Shown here piece after piece: positions 17,644-26,865 of a DNA stretch of 64,000 nt. The stretch's first letter is position 1; every line of letters starts with the position of its first letter. The DNA is from Myxococcota bacterium (GTDB taxonomy: Bacteria > Myxococcota_A > UBA9160 > UBA4427), in assembly GCA_041389495.1 (NCBI GenBank), contig JAWKRT010000006.1, forward strand, positions 62,001 to 126,000, read 5' to 3'. The position numbers were made by a program, and so were the translations under genes. Below the pieces are notes generated by a model, which had not been told where the DNA came from, searched no databases, and saw only the letters and a list, made by a program, of their open reading frames with translations.

Positions 17644-17954
17644 TGTACGCCGTGGTCCGCACCGGTGGCAAGCAGTACAAGGTCGCGCCCGAGCAGACGG
17701 TGCGCGTCGAGAAGCTCCCCGGCGAGGTCGGCGAGCAGGTGACGCTCGACGAGGTGCTGATGACCGGCGGCGACGCCGTCCAGGTCGGTCGCCCGCTCGT
17801 CGCGGGTGCGAAGGTCGTCGGCACGATCGTGGACCAGGGCCGCGGCCCGAAGATCACCGTGTTCAAGCTCAAGCGGCGCAAGAACTACCGCCGCAAGCAG
17901 GGTCATCGGCAGAGCTACACCGAGATCCGCGTCGACAAGATCGAGGGCGTGTAG
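17643..17954 (+). CDS. rplU: 50S ribosomal protein L21
   Basis: A 103-residue L21 with the normal N-terminus MYAVVRTGGKQYKV and the C-terminal signature VFKLKRRKNYRRKQGHRQ. The ATG at 17643 is preferred to the GTG one codon upstream because L21 begins MYAVV. It overlaps the rng stop and is followed two bases later by rpmA. Confidence 0.97.
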   Translation: MYAVVRTGGKQYKVAPEQTVRVEKLPGEVGEQVTLDEVLMTGGDAVQVGRPLVAGAKVVGTIVDQGRGPKITVFKLKRRKNYRRKQGHRQSYTEIRVDKIEGV

Positions 17955-17956
17955 GC

Positions 17957-18205
17957 ATGGCGCACAAGAAGGGCCAGGGAAGCTCCCGCAACGGCCGCGA
18001 CAGCAACTCGCAGCGGCGCGGCGTGAAGGTGTTCGGCGGCCAGCAGGTGAAGGCCGGCATGATCCTCGTCCGCCAGTGCGGCACGAAGATCCACCCGGGC
18101 CGCGGCGTCGGCTGCGGCCGGGACTACACGCTCTTCGCGCTGCAGGACGGCGTCGTCCGCTACGGCAGGTCGCGCAACCGCACCGTCGCCAGCGTCGAGG
18201 CCTGA
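17957..18205 (+). CDS. rpmA: 50S ribosomal protein L27
   Basis: An 82-residue L27 starting MAHKKGQGSSRNGRDSNSQR, whose N-terminus reaches the peptidyl-transferase centre. It starts directly with AHKKG, with no cleavable Firmicute-type leader. L27 sits between L21 and ObgE as in most bacteria. Confidence 0.97.
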   Translation: MAHKKGQGSSRNGRDSNSQRRGVKVFGGQQVKAGMILVRQCGTKIHPGRGVGCGRDYTLFALQDGVVRYGRSRNRTVASVEA

Positions 18206-18296
18206 TCCCTCCCGGATACGCGCGCCGCGCGCCATCCTTGCGCCGCGCACCGCGCGGCGGAGGCGACGCGCCTCCTCGCACGGCGCGGAGGAGCGC

Positions 18297-19397
18297 ATGG
18301 CGAAGAGCGCGCACACCTTCGTCGACGAGGTCGTGATCACCGTGCACTCCGGTGCGGGTGGCGACGGCAGCGTCTCGTTCCGGCGCGAGAAGTACATCCC
18401 GCGCGGCGGCCCCGACGGCGGCGACGGCGGGCATGGCGGCGACGTCGTGATCGCGGCCGACCGCTCGCTGTCGACCCTCCAGGAGTTCCGGTACCGGCGC
18501 GAGGTGCGCGCCGAGCGCGGCGCGCACGGCACGGGCAACCGGCGCCACGGCGCCGACGGCGCCGACGCCGTCGTGCGCGTGCCCGTCGGCACGCTCGTGT
18601 TCGACGCGACGAACGAGGCCGCCGACGCCGCGCCGCTCGCCGACCTCGCCCGCGACGGCGACCGCTACGTCGCCGCGCGCGGCGGCAACGGCGGCTTCGG
18701 CAACGACCACTTCAAGACGCCGACGCGCCAGGCGCCCGACTTCGCGAACCCCGGCCAGCCGAGCGTCACGGCCGAGCTGCGGCTCTCGCTCAAGCTCCTC
18801 GCCGACGTCGGCATCATCGGCTTCCCGAACGCGGGCAAGTCGACGCTGCTCTCGCGCATCTCGGCCGCGCGTCCGAAGGTCGCGAGCTACCCGTTCACGA
18901 CGCTCGTCCCGTCGCTCGGCGTCGTCGAGGTCGACGACCGGCGCTTCGTCGCCGCCGACGTGCCCGGCCTGATCGAAGGCGCGAGCGAGGGCGCCGGCCT
19001 CGGCGACCGCTTCCTGCGCCACGTCGAGCGCACGCGCGTGCTCGTCCACGTCCTCGACGTCGCGGCCATGCTCGTCGAGGGCCGCGACCTGCTCGCGGGG
19101 CGCGCGGCGATCCGCCGCGAGCTCGAGCGCTTCCGCCCCGAGCTCGCCGCGCGCCGCGAGATCGTCGCGATCAACAAGGTCGAGCTGCTCGCGGGCGACG
19201 CGGACGCGGCGCGCAGCGTCGACGACGCCGAGCGCGCGCTGCGCGGCGAGGGCGTCGAGGTCCACCGCATCTCGTGCGCGACGGGCGACGGCGTGCGCGC
19301 GCTCGTCGCCGCGATGCTGCGCGCGCTCGACGAGGAGGACGCCGCGCTCGCGCGCGACGCCGACGACGACCTCGCGCACCTCGGAGCCGCGACGTGA
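18297..19397 (+). CDS. obgE: GTPase ObgE/CgtA
   Basis: A 366-residue Obg GTPase acting in 50S assembly and stress control. The N-terminal glycine-rich Obg fold (residues about 5-160, e.g. VTVHSGAGGDGSVSFRREK-like) is followed by the G domain: G1 GFPNAGKST near residue 178, G3 DVPGLIEGA, G4 NKVE. There is no long acidic C-terminal extension. The proB GTG overlaps its stop (GTGA). Confidence 0.96.
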   Translation: MAKSAHTFVDEVVITVHSGAGGDGSVSFRREKYIPRGGPDGGDGGHGGDVVIAADRSLSTLQEFRYRREVRAERGAHGTGNRRHGADGADAVVRVPVGTLVFDATNEAADAAPLADLARDGDRYVAARGGNGGFGNDHFKTPTRQAPDFANPGQPSVTAELRLSLKLLADVGIIGFPNAGKSTLLSRISAARPKVASYPFTTLVPSLGVVEVDDRRFVAADVPGLIEGASEGAGLGDRFLRHVERTRVLVHVLDVAAMLVEGRDLLAGRAAIRRELERFRPELAARREIVAINKVELLAGDADAARSVDDAERALRGEGVEVHRISCATGDGVRALVAAMLRALDEEDAALARDADDDLAHLGAAT

Positions 19398-20539
19398 CCG
19401 CGCGCGCCCACCGCGCCGCCGCGCGCTCCGCGCGGCGCATCGTCGTGAAGGTCGGGAGCAGCACGCTCACCTCGCACGGCGCGATCCGCCCGAAGGCCTT
19501 CACGAACCTGGCTCGCCAGGTGAGCGCGATCGCCGCGCAGGGGCGCGAGGTGGTGCTCGTGTCGTCGGGCGCGATCGCCGTGGGCTCGCACGTGCTCGGC
19601 TGGTCGCACCCCGGCCGCTCCATCCCCGAGAAGCAGGCCGCCGCCGCCGTCGGGCAGATCGGCCTCGTCGAGCTCTGGCAGCGCCGCTTCGCGCGCCACG
19701 AGCGCAAGGTCGCGCAGGTGCTGCTCACGCGAACGGGGCTCGAGCATCGCGAACGCTATCTGAACGCGCGCCGCACGCTCCTGAAGCTGCTCGAGCTCGG
19801 CGTCGTCCCGATCGTGAACGAGAACGACACGGTCGCGACCGAGGAGATCCGCTTCGGCGACAACGACAACCTGTCGGCGACGATCGTGAACCTGATCGGC
19901 GCCGACCTGCTCGTGATCCTGACCGACGTCGAGGGCCTGCTCGAGCGGCGCCCCACGCCCGCGGACCCGAGCCCGCCGCTGATCGCGACCGTGCCCGAGA
20001 TCACGCCCGCGATCGAGGCGATCGCGTCCGGCGCCGGCAGTGCGTTCGGGAGCGGCGGCATGGCGACCAAGCTCGAGGCCGCGCGCACGGCCGCGCACTC
20101 GGGCGCCGCCACCGTGCTGTGTCGCGGCGGCGCGCGCGACGCCCTCCTGCGCGTCGCGGCCGGCGACGAGATCGGCACGATCTTCCTGGCGGGCGACGGC
20201 GGCCGGCGTCTCGCGAGCCGCAAGCACTGGCTCGCGTTCACGACGCGCACGCGCGGCGAGATCGTCGTCGACGCGGGCGCCGCGCAGGCGCTCACCGAAC
20301 GCGGCCGCAGCCTCCTTCCGGCCGGCGTCGTCGCCGTGCGCGGCCGCTTCCAGATGGGCGACGCGGTCTCGTGCGTCGACGAGACGGGCCGCGAGCTCGC
20401 GCGCGGGCTCGCCGCCTACCCGTCGGACGCCGTCGCCGCCATCGCCGGCCGCGCGACGCGCGAGATCGAGCGGGTGCTAGGCTATTCGAACGGCGGCGAG
20501 GTCATCCATCGCGACGATCTCGTCGTCCTCGACCGCTGA
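19394..20539 (+). CDS. proB: Glutamate 5-kinase
   Basis: The first enzyme of proline synthesis, which phosphorylates glutamate. 381 residues: an amino-acid kinase domain (VVKVGSSTLTSHG, VLVSSGAIAVG, VPIVNENDTVATEEI, GSGGMATKLEAA) and a C-terminal PUA domain (about residues 285-381). The GTG at 19394 is coupled to obgE. Together with proA it supplies glutamate-5-semialdehyde. Confidence 0.96.
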   Translation: MTARAHRAAARSARRIVVKVGSSTLTSHGAIRPKAFTNLARQVSAIAAQGREVVLVSSGAIAVGSHVLGWSHPGRSIPEKQAAAAVGQIGLVELWQRRFARHERKVAQVLLTRTGLEHRERYLNARRTLLKLLELGVVPIVNENDTVATEEIRFGDNDNLSATIVNLIGADLLVILTDVEGLLERRPTPADPSPPLIATVPEITPAIEAIASGAGSAFGSGGMATKLEAARTAAHSGAATVLCRGGARDALLRVAAGDEIGTIFLAGDGGRRLASRKHWLAFTTRTRGEIVVDAGAAQALTERGRSLLPAGVVAVRGRFQMGDAVSCVDETGRELARGLAAYPSDAVAAIAGRATREIERVLGYSNGGEVIHRDDLVVLDR

Positions 20540-20588
20540 AGCACGCACGCACGTCCACGCGAGACGCCCGCCGCCGAGCCCACCGAGC

Positions 20589-21860
20589 ATGACCGAGAAG
20601 AGCAGCGAGCTCGAAGCCCAGATCGTCGACATCGCGCGCCGCGCGAAGGCCGCGAGCGACACGCTCGCCGAGCTCGGCACGCGCGCGAAGAACGCGTGGC
20701 TCGCGCGCGTCGGCGAGCGCCTCGAGGCCGCGCGCGCGCGCATCCTCGAGGCCAACGCGCGCGATCTCGCGCTCGCGCGCGAGAAGGGCGTCGCCGAGCC
20801 GCTCGTGAACCGGCTCGCGATCTCCGACGCGAAGTGGGCCGACATGCTCCAGGGCGTGCGCGACGTCGCGGCGCTCGAGGACCCGATCGGCGAGATCAGC
20901 GACGTGAAGGTGCGCCCGAACGGCCTGCGCGTCGGGCGCATGCGCATCCCGCTCGGCGTCATCGCGATCGTCTACGAGTCGCGCCCCAACGTGACGGTCG
21001 ACGCGGCCGTGCTGTGCGTGAAGGCCGGCAACGCCGTCGTCCTGCGCGGCGGCTCCGAGGCGTTCCACAGCAACGTCGCGCTCGGCGAGGAGCTGCGCGC
21101 GGCCGCGCGCGACACCGGCCTTCCCGAGGACGCCGTCTCGATCGTGCCGACGACCGATCGCGCCGCGATCGACGTGCTGCTCCACCAGGATCGCTTCATC
21201 GACCTCGTGATCCCGCGCGGCGGGCCCGGGCTCATCCAGCACGTCACCGCCGAGTCGCGCATCCCCGTCATCAAGCACGACGCGGGCGTCTGCCACGTCT
21301 TCCTCGACGCGAGCGCCGACCCCGACATGGCGCGCGACATCGTGCGCGACTCGAAGGTGCGGCAGATGGCGGTGTGCAACGGGCTCGAGACGCTGCTCGT
21401 GCACGCCGATGCCGCGGCGCGCCTCCTGCCGCACGTGCTCAAGCCGCTGCACGAGGAGGGCGTCGAGATCCGCGGTTGCCCGCGCACGTGCGCGCTCTTC
21501 GCCGAGGCGCGGCCGGCGAGCGAGGCCGACTGGCCCGCCGAGTTCCTCGCGCCGATCCTCGCCGTGAAGGTCGTCGACTCGCTCGACGACGCGGTCGCGC
21601 ACGTCCGCCGCTACGGCTCCGACCACACCGACGTCATCGTGACGAGCGACTACGCGGCGAGCCAGCAGTGGCTGCGCAAGGTGAACTCGTCGACGGTCGG
21701 CATCAACTGCTCGACGGCGTTCTCCGACGGCTTCCGGCTCGGGCTCGGCGCGGAGATCGGCATCAGCAACTCCCGCATCCACGCCTACGGCCCGATGGGT
21801 CTCGAAGGGCTCACGACGCGCAAGTTCGTGCTCTTCGGCGACGGCCAGCTGCGCGAGTGA
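20589..21860 (+). CDS. proA: Gamma-glutamyl phosphate reductase
   Basis: ProA reduces glutamyl-5-phosphate with NADPH in the second step of proline synthesis. The 423 residues are the normal length. Visible family motifs include GVIAIVYESRPNVTVDAA, GNAVVLRGGSEA and the catalytic cysteine in RQMAVCNGLETLLVH. It follows proB by 49 bases and overlaps the nadD GTG by four. Confidence 0.96.
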   Translation: MTEKSSELEAQIVDIARRAKAASDTLAELGTRAKNAWLARVGERLEAARARILEANARDLALAREKGVAEPLVNRLAISDAKWADMLQGVRDVAALEDPIGEISDVKVRPNGLRVGRMRIPLGVIAIVYESRPNVTVDAAVLCVKAGNAVVLRGGSEAFHSNVALGEELRAAARDTGLPEDAVSIVPTTDRAAIDVLLHQDRFIDLVIPRGGPGLIQHVTAESRIPVIKHDAGVCHVFLDASADPDMARDIVRDSKVRQMAVCNGLETLLVHADAAARLLPHVLKPLHEEGVEIRGCPRTCALFAEARPASEADWPAEFLAPILAVKVVDSLDDAVAHVRRYGSDHTDVIVTSDYAASQQWLRKVNSSTVGINCSTAFSDGFRLGLGAEIGISNSRIHAYGPMGLEGLTTRKFVLFGDGQLRE

Positions 21861-22597
21861 CGCGGGCGGCCGCGTCCGTCGGCATCTACGGCGGCACGTT
21901 CAACCCCGTCCATCTCGGACACCTGCGCGCGGCCGAGGAGGTCGCCGAAGCGCTCGGGCTCGAGCGCGTGCTGTTCGTGCCGAGCGGCGAGCCACCGCAC
22001 AAGCGCGCCGTGCCGGCGCCGGGCGAGGGCGGCGCGGTCGACCCCATCGCGCCCGCCGCGCTGCGCCTCGAGTGGGTGCGCCTCGCGGTCGCGGGCAACC
22101 CGCGCTTCGAGGTCGCCACCCTCGAGGTCGAGCGCGACGGCCCTTCCTATCTCGTGGAGACCCTGTCGCATCTGCGCGGGGCGCTCGCCCCCGCGCGCGG
22201 CGTCTTCATCCTCGGGCGCGATGCGTTCCAGGAGATGGGCGGCTGGCGCGAGCCCCGGCGCCTGCTTACCCTCGCGGACTTCGCGGTGACCACCCGGCCG
22301 CCGCTCGAGCCCGCGACGGACCGCCTCGACCTGTGGCTTCCCGCGTGCGCGCGCGACGACGTCGACGTCGACGCCGACGGACGGAGCGCCGTCCACCGCG
22401 AGGCGGGAACGCGGCTGCGGCTCGTTCCGATCACGGCGGTCGACGTCTCGGCCACGGACATTCGCGCCCGCGTCCGCGCGGGCCGATCGATCCGCTACCT
22501 GGTACCGGAACCGGTGCGCGAGGCGATCGAAGCGAGCGGCGCCTATGCGCCGGCACCCCGCTCGCGCAACGCCTCCGCCGAGGAGGCGCGGCGATGA
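21857..22597 (+). CDS. nadD: Nicotinate-nucleotide adenylyltransferase
   Basis: NadD adenylates nicotinate mononucleotide in NAD synthesis. The GTG at 21857 gives 246 residues beginning with the nucleotidyltransferase signature GIYGGTFNPVHLGHL. The C-terminal ISSTxIR-like motif reads DVSATDIRARVRAGRSIRYLVP. It is coupled to proA by GTGA. The rsfS gene follows, as it commonly does. Confidence 0.94.
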   Translation: MTRAAASVGIYGGTFNPVHLGHLRAAEEVAEALGLERVLFVPSGEPPHKRAVPAPGEGGAVDPIAPAALRLEWVRLAVAGNPRFEVATLEVERDGPSYLVETLSHLRGALAPARGVFILGRDAFQEMGGWREPRRLLTLADFAVTTRPPLEPATDRLDLWLPACARDDVDVDADGRSAVHREAGTRLRLVPITAVDVSATDIRARVRAGRSIRYLVPEPVREAIEASGAYAPAPRSRNASAEEARR

Positions 22598-22636
22598 GCG
22601 ACGCACGAACGCACGGACGAACGGAAGAGTGAGGCG

Positions 22637-23026
22637 ATGAACGGCTGGACGGCGGAAGAGAAGGCGCGCGCGATCGTCGACGCGGCGCTCGAGCGCAAGG
22701 CCGAGGACCCCGTGGCGCTCGACGTCCGCGGTCTCACCTCGTTCTGCGACGCGTTCGTGATCGCGACCGGCCGCTCGGACCGGCAGGTGCGCGCGATCGC
22801 CGACGGCATCGTGCAGGCGCTCAAGCGCGCGGGCGACGCGCCGATCGGCGTCGAGGGCACCGAGGAGGGGCGCTGGGTGCTGATCGACGCGAACGACGTC
22901 GTGTGCCACGTGTTCGACGCCGACGCGCGCGCGCTCTACGACCTCGAGCGCTTGTGGGCCGACGCGCGGGAAATCGCGCTCGACCTGCCCGCGAGCGAGG
23001 CGCGCGGCGCGAAGGTCGTGCGATGA
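22637..23026 (+). CDS. rsfS: Ribosomal silencing factor RsfS
   Basis: A 129-residue RsfS/Iojap protein, which binds L14 and blocks subunit joining in starvation. The core signatures are LTSFCDAFVIATGRSDRQV and WVLIDANDVVCHVFDADARALYDLERLWADA. It ends in an ATGA overlap with gpmI. Confidence 0.95.
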   Translation: MNGWTAEEKARAIVDAALERKAEDPVALDVRGLTSFCDAFVIATGRSDRQVRAIADGIVQALKRAGDAPIGVEGTEEGRWVLIDANDVVCHVFDADARALYDLERLWADAREIALDLPASEARGAKVVR

Positions 23027-24582
23027 CCTCCGCTGCGCAGGGGCCCGTGGTGCTCGTCGTGCTCGACGGCTTCGGCCTCGGCGACGGCGGCGAGGCCGAC
23101 GCCACCGCCGCCGCGCACGGCCCCTTCTTCGCCGAGCTGCGCGAGCGCTACCCGACCGCGAAGCTCGAGACGTCGGGCGAGGCCGTCGGCCTGCCGCCCG
23201 GCCAGATGGGCAACTCCGAAGTCGGCCACATGACGATGGGCGCCGGCCGCATCCTCGAGCAGGACATGACGCGCATCTCGCGCGAGCTCGCCGAAGGCGC
23301 GATGAGCTCGAACGCCGTGCTCCGCTCCGCGCTCGACGCGGTCGACCCGGAGGCCGGCGGAACGGGCGGCGTGCTCCACCTCGTCGGCCTGCTCTCGGAC
23401 GGCGGCGTGCACAGCCACGAGGAGCACCTGTTCCGCATGCTCGAGGCGTGCGGGCGCCGCGGCGTGCGCGCCGCCGTGCACGCGCTCCTCGACGGCCGCG
23501 ACACGCCTCCGCGCTCCGCCCGACGCTATGTCGAGCACCTCCTCCCCGTGTGCGCGGCGAACGGCGCGCACATAGCGACCGTCATCGGCCGCTTCTACGC
23601 GATGGACCGCGACGACCGCTGGGGTCGCATCCAGCTCGCCTACGACGCGATGGTGCATCGCAGGGGCGAGACGGCGCCCGACGCGATGGCCGCCGTCGAG
23701 CGCGCCTACGCGCGCGACGAGACCGACGAGTTCGTGGCGCCGACCTGCGTCGACGGCGGCGCCGCGATCGCCGACGGCGACGCCGTGCTCTTCTTCAACT
23801 TCCGCGCCGATCGCGCGCGCGAGATCACGAACGCGCTCACCGGCGTGCGGCCGGCGAAGTACGCGGGCGAGCTCGACCGCGGCGTCGCGCCGAAGCTCGC
23901 TCGCTATGTCTGCCTCACCGAGTACGACGCCGAGTTCGGCCTCCCCGTCGCGTTTCCGCCGGAAACGCCGCGCCACATCCTCGGCGAGGTGCTCGCGCAG
24001 GCGGGCAAGGAGCAGCTCCGCACCGCCGAGACGGAGAAGTACGCGCACGTCACGTTCTTCTTCAACGCGGGCGTCGAGGAGCCGTTCCCCGGCGAGGACC
24101 GCGTGCTCATCCCGTCGCCGCGCGACGTCGCGACCTACGACCAGAAGCCCGAGATGAGCGCGCTCCAGGTGACCGAGACGCTGCTCGGACGCATCGCGGA
24201 GGGCGGCTACGACTTCGTGCTCGTGAACTACGCGAACCCCGACATGGTCGGCCACACGGGCGTCATGGGAGCGGCGGTGAAGGCCGTCGAGACGATCGAC
24301 CGCTGCCTCGAGCGCCTGTGCGCGGCCGTGCTCGAGCGCGGCGGCCAGCTCCTCATCACCGCCGACCACGGCAACTGCGAGCAGATGGTCGACCCGGCGA
24401 CGGGCGAGCCGCACACCGCGCACACGACGAACCCGGTGCCCGTCTACTGGGTGACGCGCGACGCCGGCCCACGGCGGCTGCGCGACGGCGGCCTCGCCGA
24501 CCTCGCGCCGACCGTGCTCGACCTGATGGGCCTCGCGAAGCCCGCGGAGATGACCGGCACGTCGCTCGTCGTCGCGGGCTGA
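23023..24582 (+). CDS. gpmI: 2,3-bisphosphoglycerate-independent phosphoglycerate mutase
   Basis: A 519-residue manganese-dependent iPGM of the alkaline-phosphatase superfamily, interconverting 3- and 2-phosphoglycerate. It has the metal-binding N-terminus VVLDGFGLGD, the phosphoserine context PGQMGNSEVGHMTMGAGR, LHLVGLLSDGGVHSH, the substrate site HALLDGRDTPPRSA, and the C-terminal metal site ITADHGNCEQM. It ends the plus-strand block, 12 bases before the converging dehydrogenase gene. Confidence 0.96.
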   Translation: MTSAAQGPVVLVVLDGFGLGDGGEADATAAAHGPFFAELRERYPTAKLETSGEAVGLPPGQMGNSEVGHMTMGAGRILEQDMTRISRELAEGAMSSNAVLRSALDAVDPEAGGTGGVLHLVGLLSDGGVHSHEEHLFRMLEACGRRGVRAAVHALLDGRDTPPRSARRYVEHLLPVCAANGAHIATVIGRFYAMDRDDRWGRIQLAYDAMVHRRGETAPDAMAAVERAYARDETDEFVAPTCVDGGAAIADGDAVLFFNFRADRAREITNALTGVRPAKYAGELDRGVAPKLARYVCLTEYDAEFGLPVAFPPETPRHILGEVLAQAGKEQLRTAETEKYAHVTFFFNAGVEEPFPGEDRVLIPSPRDVATYDQKPEMSALQVTETLLGRIAEGGYDFVLVNYANPDMVGHTGVMGAAVKAVETIDRCLERLCAAVLERGGQLLITADHGNCEQMVDPATGEPHTAHTTNPVPVYWVTRDAGPRRLRDGGLADLAPTVLDLMGLAKPAEMTGTSLVVAG

Positions 24583-24594
24583 CGCGGCGCGCGT

Positions 24595-25467
24595 TCAGCT
24601 CCGCGGCAGCGCGTAGACGACCTCGGCGAGCTGCGAGGCCACGGCCGCGCCGGGCAGCGGCACGCGGTGCTCGTTCGCGACCTCGATCGCGACGCGCAGG
24701 TCCTTCTCGAGGATGTCGGCGTAGGTGCGCATGAGCTCGTCGCCCTGCGCGCCGGGCGCGCCGGCGACGCGCGCGTCGCGCACCTCGAGCATGAGCTTCA
24801 TCGCGCGCGACAGCACTCCGCTCGCCTCCGTCACCTCCTCGAGCGCGCCCTCGCGCACGCCGGCCGCGCGCGCGAGCGCCTGCGCCTCGACGATCGCCAC
24901 GTACCCGATGTAGGTGGCGACGTTGTGCGCGAGCTTCAGCACGGCCCCGCTGCCGAGCGCACCGCACTCGAGCACGCGGCTGCAGAACGTCGCCGCGACG
25001 TCGCGGAAGCGATCGACGACGGCCGCGTCGCCCCCCACCATCATCCAGAAGTCCGCATCCTCGAGGCTGCGCACGCCGCGGCCCGCGACGGGCGCGTCGA
25101 TCATCCCGACGCCCGCCGCCGCGCAGCGCTCGCCGAGCCTCGCGACCGTGCGCGGGTGGACGGTGCTGTGGATGGCGACGACCGCGCCGGCGCGCGCCCC
25201 CGCGAGCACGCCGTCGTCCGCGAGCAGCGCGCGCTCGCACTGGGCGTCGTTCTGCACCCAGATGCCGATGCGATCGCACGCCGCCGCGAGCTCGCGGTTG
25301 CTCGCGCACACGAGCGCGCCGCGCGCCGCGGCGGCGGCGAGCGCCTCGGCGCGCGGGTCGAAGACGGCGACGTCGAAGCCGCGCTCGAGGAGGCGCAGCG
25401 CGACGCCACCTCCGAGGATCCCGCACCCGACGATTCCGACGCGCCCCGCGCGCGCACGCTCCGACAT
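24595..25467 (-). CDS. NAD(P)-dependent beta-hydroxyacid dehydrogenase (3-hydroxyisobutyrate dehydrogenase-like)
   Basis: A 290-residue member of the HIBADH/6-phosphogluconate dehydrogenase-like family. The Rossmann motif is GIVGCGILGGGVALRLLERG near the N-terminus. The substrate motif, usually DAPVSGG, reads IDAPVAGRGV. The catalytic lysine is in GSGAVLKLAHNVATYIG, where the family usually has GxGxxxKxxxN. The ATG at 25465-25467 is the natural start; the longer frame is low complexity. The substrate cannot be predicted. Confidence 0.85.
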   Translation of the reverse strand: MSERARAGRVGIVGCGILGGGVALRLLERGFDVAVFDPRAEALAAAAARGALVCASNRELAAACDRIGIWVQNDAQCERALLADDGVLAGARAGAVVAIHSTVHPRTVARLGERCAAAGVGMIDAPVAGRGVRSLEDADFWMMVGGDAAVVDRFRDVAATFCSRVLECGALGSGAVLKLAHNVATYIGYVAIVEAQALARAAGVREGALEEVTEASGVLSRAMKLMLEVRDARVAGAPGAQGDELMRTYADILEKDLRVAIEVANEHRVPLPGAAVASQLAEVVYALPRS

Positions 25468-26040
25468 GAACGGCCTCCCTCGGCGCGGCGCGGCGCAGCC
25501 TGCACCGCGCGCCGCGCGATCGTGCCCCAACGCGCCGCAGCGCGGGGCGGGAATCCGCGCGACGTCGCGCGTTCGCGGCCGGCCTGCAGCGTCCGCGGAC
25601 GGCCGCCGCACGCACGCGTGCGCGAGCGCGCGCGATCGAGCACGGCGCCCGCTCGGCGTACGCGCTTCCGTTCCACGCGCGCTGCGCGAGGGGAGCGAGG
25701 CCAACGCGAGCGCGCGGCGGACGGATGAGGGCGGCGGATGCGAGCGCGCGGCGGACGCGAGCGCGCGGCAGGTCGGGGAGGCGGAGGGACGGGATGGCCG
25801 TCGAGGACGCGAAGGGCGGCGGCGCGGCCGCGCGACCGATCGAGAGCGACACGGACTCGCACGAGCGCGCGAGCGCGAGCGGACGAGCCGGCGCGAGCGC
25901 GAGCGGACGAGCGGCGCGAGCGCGAGCGCGCGAGCGAGCGGAGGAGCCGGCGCGCGCGGCGCGTGGCTCGCCGGGCGCGGAGCGCGCTCGCTCGCCCGAG
26001 GCGCCCGTGCGTTCGGCGCGCTCGCCCGCGGGCTCGGCGA
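25468..26040. other. Low-complexity GC repeat region upstream of comF
   Basis: These 573 bases contain microsatellite-like GAGCGCGAGCG repeats, especially at 25860-25960, where a 20-base unit (roughly GCGAGCGCGAGCGGACGAGC) recurs. The only plausible start here is the ATG at 25794, whose frame does not match the frame of the comF N-terminus. No other gene is supported. Confidence 0.5.
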
Positions 26041-26765
26041 GGCGTGGGTCGACCTCGTGCTCCCGCCCGAGTGCGCGGCGTGCGCGGCCTGGCTCGCGAT
26101 TCCCGACGAGCGCGACGCCGCCCTCTGCGCGGCGTGCGCGCGCGCTCCCCTGGCTCGCCCGCGACGCGTGCACGCGCTGTCAGGAGTCGCCGCGCGCGCG
26201 CGGCACGCCGTGGTGCGCCGCGTGCATAGCGAGCGCGCGCGGCCCGCTCGACCACGTGACGGCGGCCGTCCGCTACGAGGGCGAGGTCGAGACGTGGATC
26301 GCGCGCTTCAAGTATCCGGAGCGCGGGCTCCGCGGGCTCGAGGCGGCACCTCTCGCCGTCGCCGTGCGACTCGCGCGCGAGGCCGCACGGCGCGCGCCGG
26401 GCCCCGCCCCGGTGCTCGTCGCGCCCGTGCCCGCGCACTCGGCGCGCACGCGCGAGCGCGGCTTCGACCCGGCCCTCGTCGTCGCCCGCCACGCGGCGCG
26501 CGCGCTCGGCGTGCGCTGCGCGCCGCGCCTGCTCGCCCGCACGCGCGACACCCCGAGCCAGACCGGGCTCGATCGCCGCGCGCGGCGCGCGAACGTGCGC
26601 GGCGCGTTCGCGATCGCGGCGCGCACGGCGCCGCTCGCCGGCGCGCGCGTCTGGCTCGCCGACGACGTCGTCACGACCGGCGCGACGCTCGAAGCCTGCG
26701 CGCGCGTGCTGCGGCGCGCCGGGGCGCGGTCGGTCGGCGCCGTCGCGATCGCGCGCACGCCGCTA
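26041..26765 (+). pseudogene. comF: ComF-like phosphoribosyltransferase, frameshifted
   Basis: ComF proteins pair a zinc finger with a phosphoribosyltransferase domain and act in DNA uptake. The N-terminal part (VDLVLPPECAACAAW, then ALCAACARA) is in one frame. From about 26140 the rest (ALPWLARDACTRC, WCAACIASA, YEGEVETWIARFKYPERG, ERGFDPALVVA and the PRPP loop VWLADDVVTTGATLE) is in another. The shift falls in the alternating run GCGTGCGCGCGCGC near 26131-26145 and equals a two-base loss or a one-base gain. No in-frame start is visible for the first part. The normal stop is also missing: the frame runs through tandem repeats and over ppk2 to 27122. It may be a pseudogene, a phase-variable GC tract or a sequencing error. 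Confidence 0.7.
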
Positions 26766-26852
26766 CGCGGCCACCGCGCAACCCCGCCACGCGGCCACCG
26801 CGCAACCCCGCCACGCGGCCACCCGCCACGCGGCCACCCGCCGCGCGGCCGC
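26765..26852. repeat. Tandem repeat at the comF 3' end
   Basis: Two copies of a 24-base unit beginning CGCGGCCACCGCGCAACC are followed by shorter variants (CGCGGCCACCCGCCA). They replace the expected comF C-terminus and separate it from the converging ppk2 gene. Confidence 0.75.
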
Positions 26853-26865
26853 GCGCCGCGCGCAG

